A stretch of DNA of 64,000 nt from positions 62,001 through 126,000 of the forward strand of contig CAZGJN010000001.1 of the NCBI GenBank assembly GCA_964526645.1, read 5' to 3'. This stretch comes from JADJNW01 sp964526645 (GTDB lineage Bacteria; Bacteroidota; Bacteroidia; Chitinophagales; Saprospiraceae). Below are positions 62,512-64,000 of the stretch, piece by piece. The position numbers were made by a program, and so were the translations under genes. Under the pieces are notes generated by a model. The model searched no databases, was not told the origin of the DNA, and saw only the letters and a list, made by a program, of their open reading frames with translations. Position 1 is the first letter of the stretch; the number at the start of each line of letters is the position of its first letter.

Positions 62512-63978
62512 TCAGCTATTTAAACTGAAAAAAGAGTGTGCTTTACCTTCAAGTGCTGTGCTATCCATCAAATACTGATCCATCGCGCGCGCAGCTTCTC
62601 TGCCTTCGGAGATTGCCCATACAACAAGGGATTGGCCTCGGCGCATATCGCCCGCTACAAATACTTTTTCAATATTGGTTTGGTATTGGGTCGCTTTTAC
62701 ATTTCCTTTTTCATTCAATTGAATACCAAGTTGTTGCAACAATCCTTCATATTGAGGATGGGCGTAACCGATGGCTATGAAAGCCAGGTCGCACGGAATA
62801 TCGCGTAGTGAGTCGGGTTCTTCCCGGAAATGATACCTCCGAGTATGTTGATTATATTGCCAAGTCAAATTTACAATTTGTAAGCTATTTACCAAATTTT
62901 TTTCATCCGCTTTGAAAGATTTTGTCAACACGGCCCATTCCCGTTGGCATCCTTCTTCATGCGAAGAAGAGGAAGAAAGCACGAGGGGTACATTGGGCCA
63001 AGCAACAGGGTCGGCACACAGCGGTGGCATGTCGTGATATTGAAGCTGAGTGACAGAAGCCGCTCCCTGGCGATTGGCATTGCCTACGCAATCCGATCCT
63101 GTATCACCACCACCAATGACCACTACGTGTTTGCCTTTTGCATCAATCATTTCATCAGCTGCAATTGTATCTCCTGCTACCCTCCGATTACACTGCTCCA
63201 AGTACTCCATGGCAAAATGAATACCGCCCAGGCTTCTTCCTGGAATGTCTAAATCTCTGGGCACCAGTGAGCCGCCACACAGTAGCACGGCATCAAATTC
63301 TTTCAGAACGTACTGCGCATCAATGTTCTTTCCAACCTCGGCATTTGTTTTAAATTCGATTCCTTCCGCCTCCAGTAGATCAATTCGCCGCTGGACAACC
63401 CGTTTTTCCAATTTAAAATCAGGAATACCGTACCGGAGTAAGCCACCCAATCGGTCACTTTTTTCAAAAACAGTTACCCAATGTCCCGCTTTATTCAATT
63501 GTGCTGCTGCTGCCAACCCAGCAGGACCGGAGCCAATAATTGCGACTTTTCTGCCGGTGCGGGTGCGCGGCGGCTGCGGGCGAATGTAACCTCGCTCAAA
63601 AGCTATCTCAGCAATTGCTTTTTCGATGTGTTCAATTGCAACGGGTGCTTGGTTGATGCTTAATACACAAGCCGATTCACAAGGTGCCGGGCATATTCTA
63701 CCTGTAAATTCCGGAAAATTATTGGTACTGTTCAATATTTCAAAAGCGTGTAGCCAATTTCCATCCTGTACTGCCTCATTAAATTCAGGAATGATATTGC
63801 CCAAAGGACACCCATGATGGCAAAATGGCACGCCGCAGTCCATACAACGCTTTGCTTGTTCAACTGTTTTTGGCGTTTCAAATGCTTCATAAATTTCACT
63901 GTAATCCTTAATCCTTTCCTGGGGCTTTCGCGCAGTGGGTGTTTCTCTTTTATATTTCAAAAAACCTTTTGGATCCAT
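62512..63978 (-). CDS. gltD: glutamate synthase (NADPH) small subunit
   Basis: Electron-input subunit of GOGAT, 488 residues. It has the N-terminal iron-sulfur Cys clusters CMDCGVPFCHHGCPLGN (45-61) and GRICPAPCESAC (about 93-104), the FAD site GSGPAGLAAA (about 149-158), the NADPH site IGGGDTGSDCVGNA and the C-terminal VFVAGDMRRGQSLVVWAI. The large subunit gltB is not in the window; it probably lies just upstream, beyond base 64000, since the gene starts 22 bases from the edge. Confidence 0.96.
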   Translation of the reverse strand: MDPKGFLKYKRETPTARKPQERIKDYSEIYEAFETPKTVEQAKRCMDCGVPFCHHGCPLGNIIPEFNEAVQDGNWLHAFEILNSTNNFPEFTGRICPAPCESACVLSINQAPVAIEHIEKAIAEIAFERGYIRPQPPRTRTGRKVAIIGSGPAGLAAAAQLNKAGHWVTVFEKSDRLGGLLRYGIPDFKLEKRVVQRRIDLLEAEGIEFKTNAEVGKNIDAQYVLKEFDAVLLCGGSLVPRDLDIPGRSLGGIHFAMEYLEQCNRRVAGDTIAADEMIDAKGKHVVVIGGGDTGSDCVGNANRQGAASVTQLQYHDMPPLCADPVAWPNVPLVLSSSSSHEEGCQREWAVLTKSFKADEKNLVNSLQIVNLTWQYNQHTRRYHFREEPDSLRDIPCDLAFIAIGYAHPQYEGLLQQLGIQLNEKGNVKATQYQTNIEKVFVAGDMRRGQSLVVWAISEGREAARAMDQYLMDSTALEGKAHSFFSLNS

Positions 63979-64000
63979 TTTTTGATAATTTTATCAGGCG

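Overview
The window reads as chromosomal DNA of a free-living member of the Bacteroidota, most likely of the Saprospiria/Saprospiraceae type; the phylum is well supported, the family is inference. Signs are: several upstream regions with the Bacteroidota promoter form (TTG, 19-20 bases, TAnnTTTG); a PorE-like protein (TPR, beta-propeller, regulatory domain, OmpA) of the type IX secretion system; an M43 protease with a type IX sorting domain; many lipoproteins; dockerin- and cohesin-like modules on secreted proteins; and no Shine-Dalgarno-like sequences at the starts inspected. Coding density is high, gaps are short and gene orientation changes often. No insertion sequence, integrase, rRNA or CRISPR array was seen.

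Layout. 1-2.1 kb: tail of an unknown gene, a candidate structured small RNA with its own promoter and terminator, then lpdA. 2.2-7.3 kb: peptidase-type ABC exporter plus HlyD-like adaptor (peptide export, minus strand), a family 2 glycosyltransferase and a small secreted protein. 7.4-13.7 kb: fmt; a TetR repressor/hydrolase pair with two palindromic operators; folK and a deoxynucleoside kinase; type II NADH dehydrogenase with a metallo-hydrolase. 13.9-25.9 kb: twin-domain ABC ATPase with RNase D, a large AsmA-like protein, a subtilase, a NitT/TauT-type ABC pair, a methyltransferase and a DUF6340-type lipoprotein. 26-36.5 kb: ComEC, a membrane protein, a phosphopantetheinyl transferase, a membrane-anchored amidase, a SIMPL protein, an HI0933-type flavoprotein, a secreted trypsin-like protease with dockerin-like repeats, and proC. 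36.6-51.8 kb: mostly envelope genes: a TPR membrane protein with a possible effector-associated domain, an HhH/beta-barrel protein, OmpA lipoproteins, PorE, rimM and mnmA, a LysE exporter, RlpA, a cohesin-like lipoprotein and a type IX-secreted metalloprotease. 52-58.8 kb: pullulanase and a sugar-type MFS transporter followed by a two-gene McrBC restriction system with an EVE reader domain. 58.7-64 kb: DUF4340 protein, MORN-repeat lipoprotein, tRNA-Ala, murQ with a GlcNAc/MurNAc-type kinase, and gltD.

Cooperating groups. The exporter and HlyD protein form one operon. Pullulanase plus the MFS carrier suggest alpha-glucan use; murQ plus the kinase suggest cell-wall sugar recycling. PorE and the sorting-domain protease belong to type IX secretion. 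The points most worth checking are the candidate RNA at 387-600, the operator pair at 9875-9914, a gene split by a -1 frameshift at 43880-44307, an unlisted 53-codon gene at 43171-43332, the EVE-McrBC locus and the possible effector-associated domain at 36648.
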